Positions 15,463 through 27,900 of a stretch of 64,000 nucleotides of DNA are shown here, piece after piece. This DNA comes from Protonemura montana (lineage: Eukaryota > Arthropoda > Insecta > Plecoptera > Nemouridae). The stretch lies in assembly GCA_947568835.1 (NCBI GenBank), contig OX387602.1:6728570-6792569 (forward strand), read 5' to 3'. Within the stretch, counting starts at the first letter, position 1. Each line of letters begins with the position of its first letter. Position numbers and translations under genes: made by a program. Under the pieces are notes generated by a model, which was not told the origin of the DNA, made no database searches, and saw only the letters and a list, made by a program, of their open reading frames with translations.

Positions 15463-17830
15463 TTGATATACCTGGGCAGTGAACCCAATCGAAAGGATCA
15501 CCTTGAAAGTCGGCCTATTCAACGAGAAAACAGCCCCCAGATTCACTTTCAGACGGATACCTCTATCTCTCAATAAATTGTTACACGTAAATAATGCAAC
15601 TACCTTCACCTTGAGCTAAAAGCGAAAAGAAGGGGTTCTTTTTGGCTTTTGTTACCCTCGGCAACAATGTGCGATATGAGCACACCTACCTTCCGTGCAA
15701 GGACGCTGTGGGTCGGGTGCCGGCACGGGGTTGATGTGCTAACTCGCTACCTGGACGGGGTGCTATCGTCTCGGTCGCCGCGCCACCGAACGAGTTTATG
15801 ACGGCACAATTTTATATAGGCATCGAAAAATAGACAGTGATCGAATTTGGCTAGATTTACGACTGTAAATATGGGTGAACTTCTTTTCGTTTTGTTGTTA
15901 CCGATTGTTGCCCATCGGCATTGTGGTTTGGGTATTTTGGTTCTTATAAATGGGTCGGCCGGCGTACACTAGGCCAGGTCTGGCCACACTATTTTCACGA
16001 GTGTGTGTAATTCGATAGCGCTCGCACGTGGCCGAATATGAACGACACGCACAAGCAAGCTAGACACAGCCGGGCAAGGAGAAAGTTGCCGTGATCTTGA
16101 AAATATGCATCAACAATTTTCAATGTCAATTCCGAGAATGTATTTTCGTCACACCAACAACGTATACCTCAACATCCCCTAAGCAAACCCCGTGTGTCTG
16201 GCGCTATTTCCGACTTGATCCATTATTGGAACGGGAAGTGAAAAACCTCGCTCTCCAGCCACCCAGTGACTGCATCAAAGTGAGTCGCTATAGGGAAGCT
16301 GGTTAATTTTGTGCACGCGCCTAGACAACATATGCCTTCAGAGTTCAGACACAGTAGGTATGTCTATTCTCGCGTGGGCAAAATGGCAAAAACATACACA
16401 GCACATGCCAAAGAGCACCTTGAATATTTCGGGCAGCTGGCGTCGCGAGCATTGGCTCGTCTAGAGTGCGACGGCGGACGACCACCCCTTGCCCTGTACC
16501 GGACACAGGTGATGAGGGGTCACCCTCTGCGCGTTCTCTCTCCCTCTCTAGCAGCCACGTAACAATTGCATTTCGTTGCGTCGAGTCTGTTACATCTGCA
16601 ACCCCCTCGCTCTCGCTCCACGGAATTGTCCCCCCAACCGCCACGGAGGGCGGAGATTCCAACGGTTTGGCGAATGAAAGGGAAACGTTTTTTTCCCTGT
16701 TGTGTGTTTCCAAAATGTGCTTTCTGCGCTAATATAATAAAGATTTAATAAGCCGCATATCGACACGGTGACGGGAAACATTTACGATTGAAAGATTTGT
16801 CAGCTTTGTCCATTAGAGTGCGACTAATCTGACTGATATTAGTGAGGATACCGAGCGGACAAGATGATTATGCTGGCAATGACGATGTGACGCCGAGTCA
16901 ATGACACATCGGACACCCCACTAGGTCATTTGCCTCGATCTTTCGACGAGCTCCGGAGTTCGACGTGTTGCTCGAGCATGACGCCGATGATGGCAATAAC
17001 CCGGCGATTGCGTCGCGCGGGGAGCGATTCCAACGAAAACATCGGCCGACGGCCACCTTAGAGCCCCGCCGCCGCCGCTGCTTGTTTTGCAATTTTAATC
17101 GCGTGAAATATCAGAAGCGTATCACCATACCTAGGTATCGAAGGAATCGGGAAAGTGTGAATTCAATTTATTGTGATTTAATTCTATGGTGTTTCACTTC
17201 GACGTGTTCAGCCTTATTATAAATTACTCGCAGTGAAATGATCGTTTGTTATTCGCTATTATATTCTGCGCGACGAGAGCATGGTGATCAGAGAACTCCA
17301 CGTTTGTGATTTGAATCTTGAAAATTCTGTTCGTTTCTCGAGCTCAGATCACCGAGCTCAGTCGATGATAGAGTTCGATATCGAAGATCAGAACATTCTA
17401 GAATATCTCGGTGTGTGTTTATTTTCCTTACGAACATAAACAATTGATCACACATGAGTGCAGATGTGGGAGAGAGCCTAAATAGATAAAATAATAGTGC
17501 AATCAGCCCAATCATCTTACAATGATTAACACTGCAACATGTGCACAGTAATTATGCTTTGTCTGCGATCAGGCGGTGCGCCCAAAAAATCGATTACTTA
17601 TCATTACTGGCGAATTGTTGCGTCCTAATCTCTCCTAATCGTGTTTGCCACGCTATCTGCCCAGCGCCTCGGCAATGACCGATATCCAACGATGACCCTG
17701 TTGATAGTGCGACAATATGGGACAAAAGACAGACGTAACGATTGAAGCCTGTAATCGCGTCCAAAACCAAGTGAACAACAAAGCCAACCCAACAATGTCA
17801 ACCCAACAATTGACCAAGTCTGCCACTCAC

Positions 17831-18155
17831 CGAGATCTGGGATAGAGCTGGAAGGCTCCTCGTGGTTCGCCCTCTCGACTTTCAGCTCGTGGCTCGGGGG
17901 TGGCCCTCGAGCATTCTTCGGAGGCGGGGGCGGCGGCGGTGGCCGCATCGACGACGAGCAGGGTGCCCTCGGGGGCGACGACGTCGAAGACGACACGATC
18001 GCCGACGCCGAAGCCGACGCCGACGTCGCCACGCGGAACTCCTTCACCATCGACAAATCGGACGGCAAGGAAGTGGACGTCGTCACAGGCTGCATCGCCG
18101 CTAATCTGCTAACTTTGTGGTCGTTGGTTGCTGGGCAGCGCGTTAGGCGACGCAC
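17831..18155 (-). CDS. Candidate first coding exon of an unidentified proline/serine-rich protein
   Basis: A minus-strand frame is open from 18155 to a consensus donor (G/GTGAGT) whose GT is at 17830-17829. In-frame ATGs lie at 18155, 18095 and 18050; the one at 18095 has G at -3. From there the peptide starts MQPVTTSTS, then has an alanine/serine repeat, eight consecutive prolines, a second GPPP motif, a charged stretch, and ends SSSIPDLG just before the donor. Eight prolines in a row are typical of profilin, EVH1 or SH3 ligands. I recognise no family. No downstream exon was found between 1 and 17,830. The region is a GC-rich island that is also open on the plus strand, where the translation is acidic, so the coding strand is not certain and it may not be coding. 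Confidence 0.3.
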
Positions 18156-19628
18156 TTCGCCATCGCGAGATCACCTCCTCGACACGCTCACTTTTCAATG
18201 TCAACGCGCTCCTGAGAGACCGGGCGGCCGGCGTGCTGCTTGCGCCTTGCGTAACAGAATGAATGAAAGTGAATCCCCGACTCCAGTACCGCACGAACTT
18301 GCAGGCTCTCGACGTCGAAGGGTTGCAATCGTTGCGCACGCGTCCTACTGATTGTCTACCCTCGGCACAGTAATTTCAGGATTACACTGTGCACCCTCTC
18401 AACGCTCTCACTCTCTCCCTGTCTGCAGTCTGGATTCGTAACGAAAAAAACAATACGATAGCAGACCGGTACTGTCACTTATCAGGCTTCACAGGCTGCT
18501 AACTGTCACCGAAAAACTTACGCACTGTCACTGGAATTTAACACTGGCAATTCACCACGCACTTGTCAAAATTCGATAGCGATACATCAAGATCAACGCG
18601 ACCTTCACACACTTCAAAACTGCAAGAAACGCAAAATTCCCTGCACCACATGGGAGTGACCGCCTATACGCACACTTTACACACACATGCACTCACTTCT
18701 TGGTCTCGTGGTCGACGCACGTCTGCCCGTCGAACCTAGCGGGTGCCCAGTCTGTGAGAGTCTGACCTAGAGATGGGACGGCAGGCAAGCAGGCAGGCAG
18801 GCAGCGCGCTCGTCGCCTCTCGCCAGGCCGAGGGAATTTTAGCGGCGCGGCGCAATGGCCTTGTCCTTGAAAGAGGCTCCTGAACCCGCCGAGCACGGTA
18901 GCACTCATAGCACATAGCGCGGCCAGCCCAGCATATCGATCCGGCCGCACATGCGCAATTGGCGGCAATGCACGCACACTCACACACTCGTAGTCACTAC
19001 CGAGCGACGCGCGCAGCTCGCAACGATAACGCAACGTGAACCCCCTGTACTAAACATACACATGAAAAAAGTGCGTAAACATGTCGCTACTATAGCGATA
19101 GTTCAGCGCGCCTTTTAAACCGGATTCAGCTACGCTTCGGATTCCTGGCATGTGACGTTTGAGTTGATATGAAATGAGCACTACCAACTAGCGAATGGGC
19201 CGCACGGAGCGGAATATCGGGGCCATAACGCCGAGTTGGGACCACGACGCGGACGTCGGGCACTCTCGGTTTCGATGTGAATACACCGGAACGCCCGAAT
19301 AGTGCGTCTCGAATTTCTGGCGATGACGATGTCGACGGCGTGCTTCTCCTCGCGGTCGAGAGTGTGACGAGTTGAAGGTTACTCCGTCGTGTGGTTGACC
19401 GGTTTGGTGGGCAGATCGAGGATGGTGCGCTTGCTAGATAATTAATTGTGTTGTTGCTCGGGATCGAGCTCGCGGTGCATGCGAGTTTCAGCTTCAGCGG
19501 CCCGGTCGGTGGAGTCGAGTAGGCGGCGCTGCGAGCGCATTTCATCCAACCTTGACCCTGAACTCTCGCCGTCGTCCGGGACTCTGTGACCTAGAAGCGA
19601 CTGCGGCGCGGGGGCGGTGGTGGTACCC

Positions 19629-19647
19629 GGGGGGGGGGGGGGGGGGG
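19629..19647. repeat. Poly(G) tract, 19 bases
   Basis: An uninterrupted run of G inside a GC-rich island; a potential G-quadruplex former. Confidence 0.9.
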
Positions 19648-20536
19648 AGGCGGGAACGGGGCAGGGCTGAGGATAGAGAGATGGATGTTACTGCAAGAGA
19701 GAGCGAGAGAAAGAGAGTGTGGCTTTTGGGTGGAACTGGAATCTGGAGATGATCGGGCGGTCAGGGGGGGTGGGAAGGGGTACTGGATTTTTGGAGTTAG
19801 ACGTGGTGAAACCGCCGATATGGAGAATGGGAGGTGGGATTTGGCAAGCCACGCCGTATTGCGTGAAATGTCGTTTCATTTGGGGTGGCAATGCTCTGCC
19901 GAAAAGCCCGTGCCAACTCGAGTACAAGGAATTTGGGATTCGGAGAATAAGTCGCCGTTTTATAGTTCTTGTAATTCTGCGTTTAAATAGCCGGCACTTC
20001 AAGATCACGATCAAAGGACCGGTTGGTAGTGAAATCTGTTCAATTTAAACGAATTTCGGATTGGAAAATAATTAATTTGCCGTGGAAGGGCATGGGGCAG
20101 CTTCGATTAAATAAATTTAACTATCTATATCGTAGCTTACAGCAAAACTGAATAAGTAAAAACAAAGCATAAGATTTGTTTCCTAATTTTATCATCTGAA
20201 AGGTCTTCCTTGGCCATGCGTCATGTCAGAAGACTTCCTCAGTAGATCTTCCAGTAGAACCACGTCGAGTCTTCCGATCCGAGACCCGCCTTGGAAATAA
20301 ACTGCTTCTAAGCACTTACAAAAAGTAACCTACACCGTAAGTCATTCCGCGACCGCGAGCTGAACAGAAAAAAAAAAAACAGCAAGTCGTCTTCCCGAAT
20401 ACTGCAGGGCAGGATCAGATCGATCCCGAGGCCCGGTAGCACGGGATCAGGGGGGGTGGGAGAGGTTAATTATTTTCCAAGTTCACGATCTGTTAACTGC
20501 GCTGTCCCGGCGTGAGTCGCGCTTGGGGAAAGGGGT

Positions 20537-20552
20537 GGGGGGGGGGGGGGGG
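20537..20552. repeat. Poly(G) tract, 16 bases
   Basis: A run of G preceded by GGGGT, 200 bases before the long poly(C) tract. Confidence 0.9.
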
Positions 20553-20754
20553 ACGGAAGGAGGGAAGTGGCCCACCTGTGGAAAACGAAAGCAACCGAAA
20601 GTGAGAGTTGACGCGCGCTGGCTGGAGCTGACCTTGGTGGCAGAAGGCATGCGCTCTTCGCCCGTCAACTCCTCTGGTTTTATCGCCGCCCCTGCTCCGG
20701 CCACAGCGGTGTCGAACCCGTGCCGTGCGTCAAAACGTGGCTAAAAATACTCGA

Positions 20755-20782
20755 CCCCCCCCCCCCCCCCCCCCCCCCCCCC
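20755..20782. repeat. Poly(C) tract, 28 bases
   Basis: The longest homopolymer in the window. Its true length is uncertain because sequencers and assemblers miscount such runs. Confidence 0.9.
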
Positions 20783-21307
20783 TGAAACGGATCGAATCTT
20801 TCTTCGGGGAGCGCACATTCTTGGAAGCCCGTCTTTGCGTTTTCGCAGGGTGGCTTTTGTAATGTAAACTGAAGCGCGTGTGCAATTGATGAAGAAAGAG
20901 AGATATTTTGAATTTTCTCAAAATTATTTTTTTGTTTACAAAAGATTCATGGTCTTGCTTCACAAGCTGTCGGAAATGTTCCTCTGAATTGCAAATCAAG
21001 GTGACTCGCAGCCAGGTGAATTCAATTGTACCCCGAGCCATCTGCTTTCATTTTACGCACAACTTTCGCATAGTCATAATTTAACAAGCTTGTGCGACGA
21101 AGTAGAGGAACTGTTCCAGACAATCAATCTTAAAAAAGTCTTATGTATCTCACCCAAGACAGGCCTCCCGTGCGGCTGGGCCACCCTTTGCGGGTAGGAA
21201 TACACCCCCTTGTCACATTTTTGTTTGAGTCTCGCAAATCGTGCATTTTGCTCATCAACGGACCAATTGTTTGTGTTCCTGTGGCTAAAGTAGAGGCAAT
21301 CGAACGA

Positions 21308-21321
21308 CCCCCCCCCCCCCC
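21308..21321. repeat. Poly(C) tract, 14 bases
   Basis: An uninterrupted run of C, followed by further C-rich sequence. Confidence 0.9.
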
Positions 21322-24300
21322 AGCCCCCTGCTCCTCTGCCCCTATTGTGAGCCCCTATCCTAGGCCTGTCACGTGGATGGGGGTCGCCGGTCGACATGTG
21401 CCGGGTCGCACCCACAGTGCCATCCTCGCCGGGTGTACGTGCTGGATTACGTTTATCACAAGGAAATTCAGATATTTATATGTGTAAATAAAAAAAACGC
21501 TTTCAATACCGATGTACACCTCTGCCATGCCGTTGCATGCTAGCTTAAAATATTTGCTGTAAGAGCAAAATGTATTATGCAGATTGTAAACCCATTAACC
21601 AAATATTTATTATTTGTACAATCAAGATCTTTAAACTCGCCATGAGCACATGTGTGAGAGAGTTCATAAGGAAATTTGTATTTCTGGAAATGTCTTTGCC
21701 TTGTACGTTTTTAGAATTTATCTGGTGCAGGTGTACGATAGTCAAATATACTTATAATTGTAGGTACATTGTGGCCCCTGCACTCCAATTAATTATTTCC
21801 AACAATTATGTGTTGAAACGTCCTCTGCGAATGCTATTCCCGACAATTTCTGGCATCTCATAGAACATTAGCAAATTAGCGTGCGCCTATCAGCGTTTAC
21901 CACCGAGCGTATTTATTGATGATGAGGTCAGTGGTTTCTGGCACCGACGCCGCCTAGCGTCGCGGCGGCGGCGTAGAGATTTTGGAGTGCGGCCCGCGCG
22001 TCGGTTTGTCCTTGGCCGCGACAACGGGTGAATAACCCACATCTCAATTGGCCCCTTCTCGCCCCTACCTCCGCCTCCGCAGCTCATCTCGCGGTAGACC
22101 CGCTGTACTCGTGTTTCATCCCCGTCTCGGGCCCAGTTCAATCACGGGCATATTGATTCGGGATGACGAATCACGGTACAGGAGAAATACGGGGGTTTCG
22201 GATTGATCCATGCAGTGATCCACATTGGTTTTAAAATTCGTGTCATCACATTTTGAGAGGTGGCACAATCTCCATATTCGAAATACTAACTGGAGTGACA
22301 TAGGGAATAGAACGACAGCCAAACCAGAGTCGCGATTGAACTGGGTGGTGGTGAGGTCTGGACCAGAAGTTTTCTCGTTTTTTAGTTCAAACAAATTTTG
22401 TTCTGTGCCTGTACTTATTTTATATGAAATTTGACTTATCTCGTTGTTCGTCGATCAGTTATAGTGCGTAATACGTACACCCACACGTTGTGTACGAGTT
22501 ATGCACATACGATTGCAATGCAGTTGTGATATGTCCAAATGCAGTACTTGTGATCTGTTGTTTTTTCTGTTGTTGACTTGTGATCTTTGTGCTCTTGTGC
22601 TCTTGCGCTCTATTTAAAAACAAAAACGTGTGTTGACAATCTTCAAGTAGGCTATGCACTTTGTGGGTTAAGTTCCTTTGTCACAAGAAATACGGAGTTT
22701 GGAGGTTCCCATCCAAATGCTCGGGCCTGACTTTGTGCTAAATGTGGGCAAGATATCATTTATGATCTATGATTACTTTTATTCTCACATATAGGTGAAT
22801 AAAAAGTTCCGTCAGTTCATTGGTTCGGGTAGAAGATGAACTCTGCTCATCGTGATTCACATTGGCTTAAACAAAAATCAAACAACCTTTCTTGACAATT
22901 TAAGAAAAGTCAGATGCATGGTTCATGACATGCGGTATTCTAAGAATGCATACTCATATATTTACATACATAATAACCATCAGATTATGCATCCCTTGCC
23001 AGATGAGAGTTCGTGATATTTTTATTGCGATTCTTCACCAACATGACCTGGTAATTATGCAAATACCTGAACATGTTGAAATTTTACAGGTCTACACATT
23101 CGCATATCATCATTCTTATTCAAATGTTGCGGCGATCATGGCTGTACTCAGCCTGTTTCTAAACTACAAACCATTGGGAAACCGACTTGACCGAGCCACG
23201 GCATGATTCTAACACGCACCTATATCGTTGCGAATTACGCACACCACGATCATTTATTAACGACTAACAAGCGAGTGGGGTGGGCAACGCAATGGCAACG
23301 CACGGCAACGCATGGCAAGCGATCTCCCAATGAAGCATATAAAAGATAATTTTACTCAAGTTGCTCAGGACATGCGTGATCGTTTCGGCCACTGCACGCA
23401 TTGTCCATCATTCAGCCGCTGCTGTCATGACTTTGCCCTTTGCTCACAATTACTTCAAAAGTGCAACAACCATCTTAAGTTTAAGCCATACTAGAATTAG
23501 CATATTTACACAATTCAGAGCACTTTGTTCCTTTCATCTCGACTTGTCGTCTTTTGACAGGACGGCATTTTACACATATGTGGTTTTTTGAACAGAGCTG
23601 CCCCCTTAAATTGAGATACTTTGTATATGCCATAGTAAAATGTAGTCAGAACATGAATTTGGTAGCCTTTTGCATCTTATCTTTTTTAACCACACAATAA
23701 ACCCTAAATTCAAGGTTAAATACGTTACTATAGCGAATATCTCCCCCAAAAGCAGGTGAGTGCATGATAACAATACCCATCGATAACATTTCGCCAAAAA
23801 TTGTGGCTGTCTGATATTTTTGGATTTTTAATCAGTAACATAATTGATTGATTAATGGGGCTTTGCAAAACACTGTTTTGACAACGGACCCTGTGGCACT
23901 GGACTAATGGCTTCGGTGAATGGGTAGATGCTGATTGGGGACAATGATGAACCTAACATAGCCTCGAAGGAAGGAGGGAAAACCCGGTGCTGGCACGTTG
24001 GCCAACTCTTGTCGAAGACCTTAACCAGCTTAACGTCTCTTCCGAATAAAGATATAGCGTGAAAAACAAGAATCCTCCACAAATCCACGCAGGCGAGAGG
24101 TTGATAAGCGAGGCGAATGAAGTTTCATCCCTCCAACCTCTCTCCCGAATAGAACTGGTCATTTGTATGATGGTCACCCATCCAATACATGACCCTGCAC
24201 GGAGTTGCTCAACTTCGGTGATCTCACGAGAACCAGTGTTTCCAACACGACAAACCGTTTGGTGAATTAAAAACGGACGAAAATTAACTTGATTTCAATA

Positions 24301-24858
24301 TCCTGTAGACCTATGATTGTTAATCCCTAATGAACTTGATAATAACGAACTTTTATTTTCTCTGCAACTGTTAGTAACGGAGACCATCCCACTTTTGTGG
24401 TGCATTGCATCGGGCAACGATTACGATTTCCCTCGAGGCTGGCTGCACATCATTGCATTTGACAGCTCCTCTTGACGATACGTGGACTAGGCCGTATCTC
24501 TGCACTTGCATCAAGGGGTATCCCTTTCCGAACAAACATAATCAGATTTAAACTGTTTATAAAGGTAAAGCGCTATTTTTACAACGAGTTTTCGACAATT
24601 CGCAGCTTATAAATGGAATACATGCACGAACAAAATTATTTTAGGGTTTATTGCAGATTTTTAAGAGGCAAATGTTAAATTAAAATAAAAAATACGGCCC
24701 AAAACTGCTGGTCTTTAGAATGCGAAGTGAACACAAATTAACACAAATATCATGGAATTATAGCGACGCCATTTAAACCCCACGAGGAGGCAAATAATAA
24801 GTGTGTGCGTCCCTAGGAAATTATCCCTGATTGGAGACCGCCATGTGGTTGAGGCCAG

Positions 24859-24957
24859 GGAACGAGACGCAGCCGGCCCGGCCCCGCGGAAGACGGCAAT
24901 GTCCGCCGCTACGAGGTCGTGACCCCTACCTTCTGCGGGCAAATCAGCGGGCTGCAG
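24859..24957 (+). CDS. Weak candidate internal exon, 99 bases
   Basis: A GC-rich segment is bounded by AG on the left (24857-24858) and by a consensus donor (CAG/GTGAGT) on the right. It is open in a phase-0 to phase-0 frame whose end reads RRYEVVTPTFCGQISGLQ. The acceptor has a poor pyrimidine tract. The peptide has no domain I recognise, and no partner exon was found. It may be a chance open frame. Confidence 0.18.
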
Positions 24958-27900
24958 GTGAGTGACCCTAGCATAGTCCCTTCCTTCCTGCCTGCGTGGA
25001 GTGCGAGGCGCGTGCGTATTGCGTGCGATCAGTCGACAGAAGGTGGCCAAACAATGGGCCATGCGGCCGACGAAGGAAGTGCCTTGTCTTCGTTTGATAG
25101 TCGAATCTTTGAGCGAAATATTGCCTCCATTCACATGCTCTCTTATTGCCTGCCGTTTCCAGCTGGTCTTTTTTTTTATGCGATGCCTTTTTAAAATCGC
25201 TAAACATGTAATTTTGATTGTTTTTTTAATCGGCAACATGCGATGTAGATGTGAGGAATACCGACTTACTTAATTGCGTGATGTCTTGTAAGAAAATGTC
25301 GTTAATTAGACGGCATTAGTTATAAAATGTGGCTTGTTTGTGGTATCATCAAAATGCATGCCGCCCACTATAAAATTTAAATGCTCCATGTCCAAAACAA
25401 AATCTCCCACTGGCCACTCATCAAATTGACGGTGCAGCCGTGCTCGCCACTGCATTATTTATAAAGTTATAGTGAGTGGAGAGCAATTTAATTCAAGCCC
25501 ACACTAATTATGTAGTCTGCAGATATAAATTGCTGCACTTGCACTTGAACATGTGCAGTGGCGTGGTGACAACTAGAATTTCCACGGAGGCATCATTTTC
25601 CATGTTGCCAAAGCGAAAGCAATATTTCTCACAACCACTTTCATTTTTTTCGCTGCCGATTCGCGTGCCTATCTGCCTAGTAAACCATCTCAAACAGTTC
25701 GCTTAGCAGTCCGATATCTGGAACCTTATAGGTACTGTCCATTGCCAAAGTAGTACCTGTGGTAGTACTTGAACTACAATTCGATATGTGTAAGACCAAT
25801 TGTATTTGAACTTGCACGTAAGATTGGCAGTATCTTTACCCTTCATGCATTTACTGTACCAACCCAAACCTAGCCCAATAAAATCAGGTCCAATAAGATA
25901 ACTGAATGAAGATAAGAGCCAAGAAGTCTACAGTCTTGTCTGTGAAAACAACCAAACAAGATATTAACGTCGAAGCACACTGGGCATTTAAAAGTGCCGG
26001 GTCACAGCTCCAGTCTCTGCGTCCTCGACTTTTATTAATTAAGGAGTGGACACAGAGAGTCGTCGATATGTGACTGTCGAGGATGACTGTAACAACGATG
26101 CAAGGACGCGCAGCGGATGTCAGGAGACACATAACGACGTCACTTCGGGAGTGGCGGCTGCGACGTGATTCGAAATGGGTCGGCCGACGACGCGGACACG
26201 AACATTGTGCAAATATTTAGCAATGTCTGATGAATGTTGAGGGAGTGACTCACTGCAAGAGTCTGCTATATATGATAGACCTTGTGGTTGCTGCGTTAGG
26301 ATATAGGTCCACATCGTCAAAATCTTCACTTTGCATTTTTCTCGAGTTTTCCGTGTTTGAATAAAAAGATTGGCTTTTTACGACCCGGTGTATTCTTACA
26401 GGTACCCTTCGACTATACCTGGACCTTATTTTGAGATACCTTGCCGCCGTCAGGAAAAATCATGAACTGTGACATTAAATCAAATTTCCAAACTTAAATC
26501 TTCCAAAATTGAATTCAAGATTAACATCTTGTTTGAAATGACAGTTTTTTTTTTAGCTTCGCTCCTCTTCCACCCTTCGCTTGCTGGTTTCATCTCTAAT
26601 GGACACGGAGACACAAGAAAAACCAAGTATCCTGCAAATATTTCATAGTTTTGGCAGCAAATTACCAGGTGCCCCCGAATTACATTTCTCTAAGGTGTGG
26701 CGCAGTGGGCCAGCAAGGGATTATACAACGTACGTACGTCTGCTACCCCAATTAGAGGTAACTAGGACGACGTCTCGGCGCTAGCAGCGACTCCATGGCG
26801 CAAATGCAGTTAGAACGCCGCGAAATCGCAAGGGTTACGTTGGGCGGGGTGGGTAGGGGGCACCGTTGAGGAGGGGGCCAATGGCCGGAGCTCGCGGGCG
26901 TCGACCCCCGAGCGTAAAGGGGAGACCAACTTCTGGCGGGCGCCGGCAGGCGCACAGCACGGCAGCCCGGAAAAGTCTGCCGCGACGAAGCTACCTTTTT
27001 GTCCCTCGCATCTCCACTGCGTGCATGGATGCGTGTTTTGCGTGTGATGGTGCGTGTTGTATGCAAATGCTTTGCGGCGGCGGCGGCGACGGGCGGCGGC
27101 GGTGGCGGCGGTCGTGAAGTGCACGGAGAGCGGTGCACTCTGGCCCGATCGATAGCCGAGTCGCGACGACTTGGATTGAGCCGGGCACCCAGATGCACTT
27201 GCAGCCAAGTGCATTTGGGTGCGGTAATTTTGTATGTTTGGGTCACTGTAAACTTGTTTGCATTTGTATGTGTGTGGGTAAAATTAGATTCGTCTTCCTT
27301 AGCTACGTGTTTTGAAATGCCACGGTGACCGTAATTCATTGTGCGCGTAAAGGCGTTGTCAAAACAAGAGTTTGTGAATCTTGCAGTCGGTTCATTTAAT
27401 TGCTAAATGAATCTTGGGCGATTAAAAGTTGTTGACGTTTGCACGTTTAGTATTTTTAGCATCAGACGCCATTTCGCACGCGATTCTGCTCGCGATGACA
27501 TTTGATATTTTCTAAATTTGCGTGCAATAAGAAGTGATGAAACAAGTCATCGAAGACGTAAAAAAAAATGCCCAAACGTTTCGCGAGCAAGGAAAAAAAC
27601 TTCTCGTTTATAATAATACTCTAGAACCCGCGCAGTCAATTTTCAACTTGAACTCACAAAACTTGGTTCACCAGAGGATGCATATTTGCCCTGTGTATGT
27701 TTTTTTTTTTTTTACTTTGATATTTCAAAGTTGGTCCGGTTCGCCTGAGTGCGTTGTGCTCTGCGAGTCCTTGACCTTGACAATTCGGCTCTTCTTCGCC
27801 GTACATTCGATCTCCGAGGCTGCTGGCCCCGCACCATGCCGCGCCAGGCGTACCACCACACCAATTTAACAGAGAGTAATATTCACTCAAGTTCATTACA

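Larger units (their letters stand above)
12171..17830. other. Non-coding, CpG-rich stretch with poly(G) tracts
   Basis: GC-rich islands lie at about 12,170-12,600, 13,050-13,320, 16,440-16,720 and 16,960-17,090. Frames of up to 155 codons occur (14,732-15,199, plus strand) but have low-complexity or unfamiliar translations, and open frames overlap on both strands, as expected in GC-rich non-coding DNA. TTCACTTTC motifs lie at 12972, 14237 and 15542. No conserved domain is recognisable. Confidence 0.45.
18156..24858. other. Non-coding, CpG-rich stretch with the longest poly(G)/poly(C) tracts
   Basis: GC-rich islands lie at about 18,690-19,030, 19,120-19,780, 20,380-20,780, 21,290-21,430 and 21,930-22,150. 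All open frames (up to 139 codons, 19,126-19,545 minus) give unfamiliar or low-complexity peptides. The last TTCACTTTC motif lies at 18265-18273. From about 22.2 kb to 24.8 kb the sequence is AT-richer and I see nothing notable in it. Confidence 0.45.

Noticed and set aside
26752..27339. 195-codon minus-strand open frame
   Set aside because: It lies in a GC-rich island with triplet runs; the translation is poly-Pro, poly-Ala and basic low-complexity sequence, other frames are also open, and there is no family resemblance.
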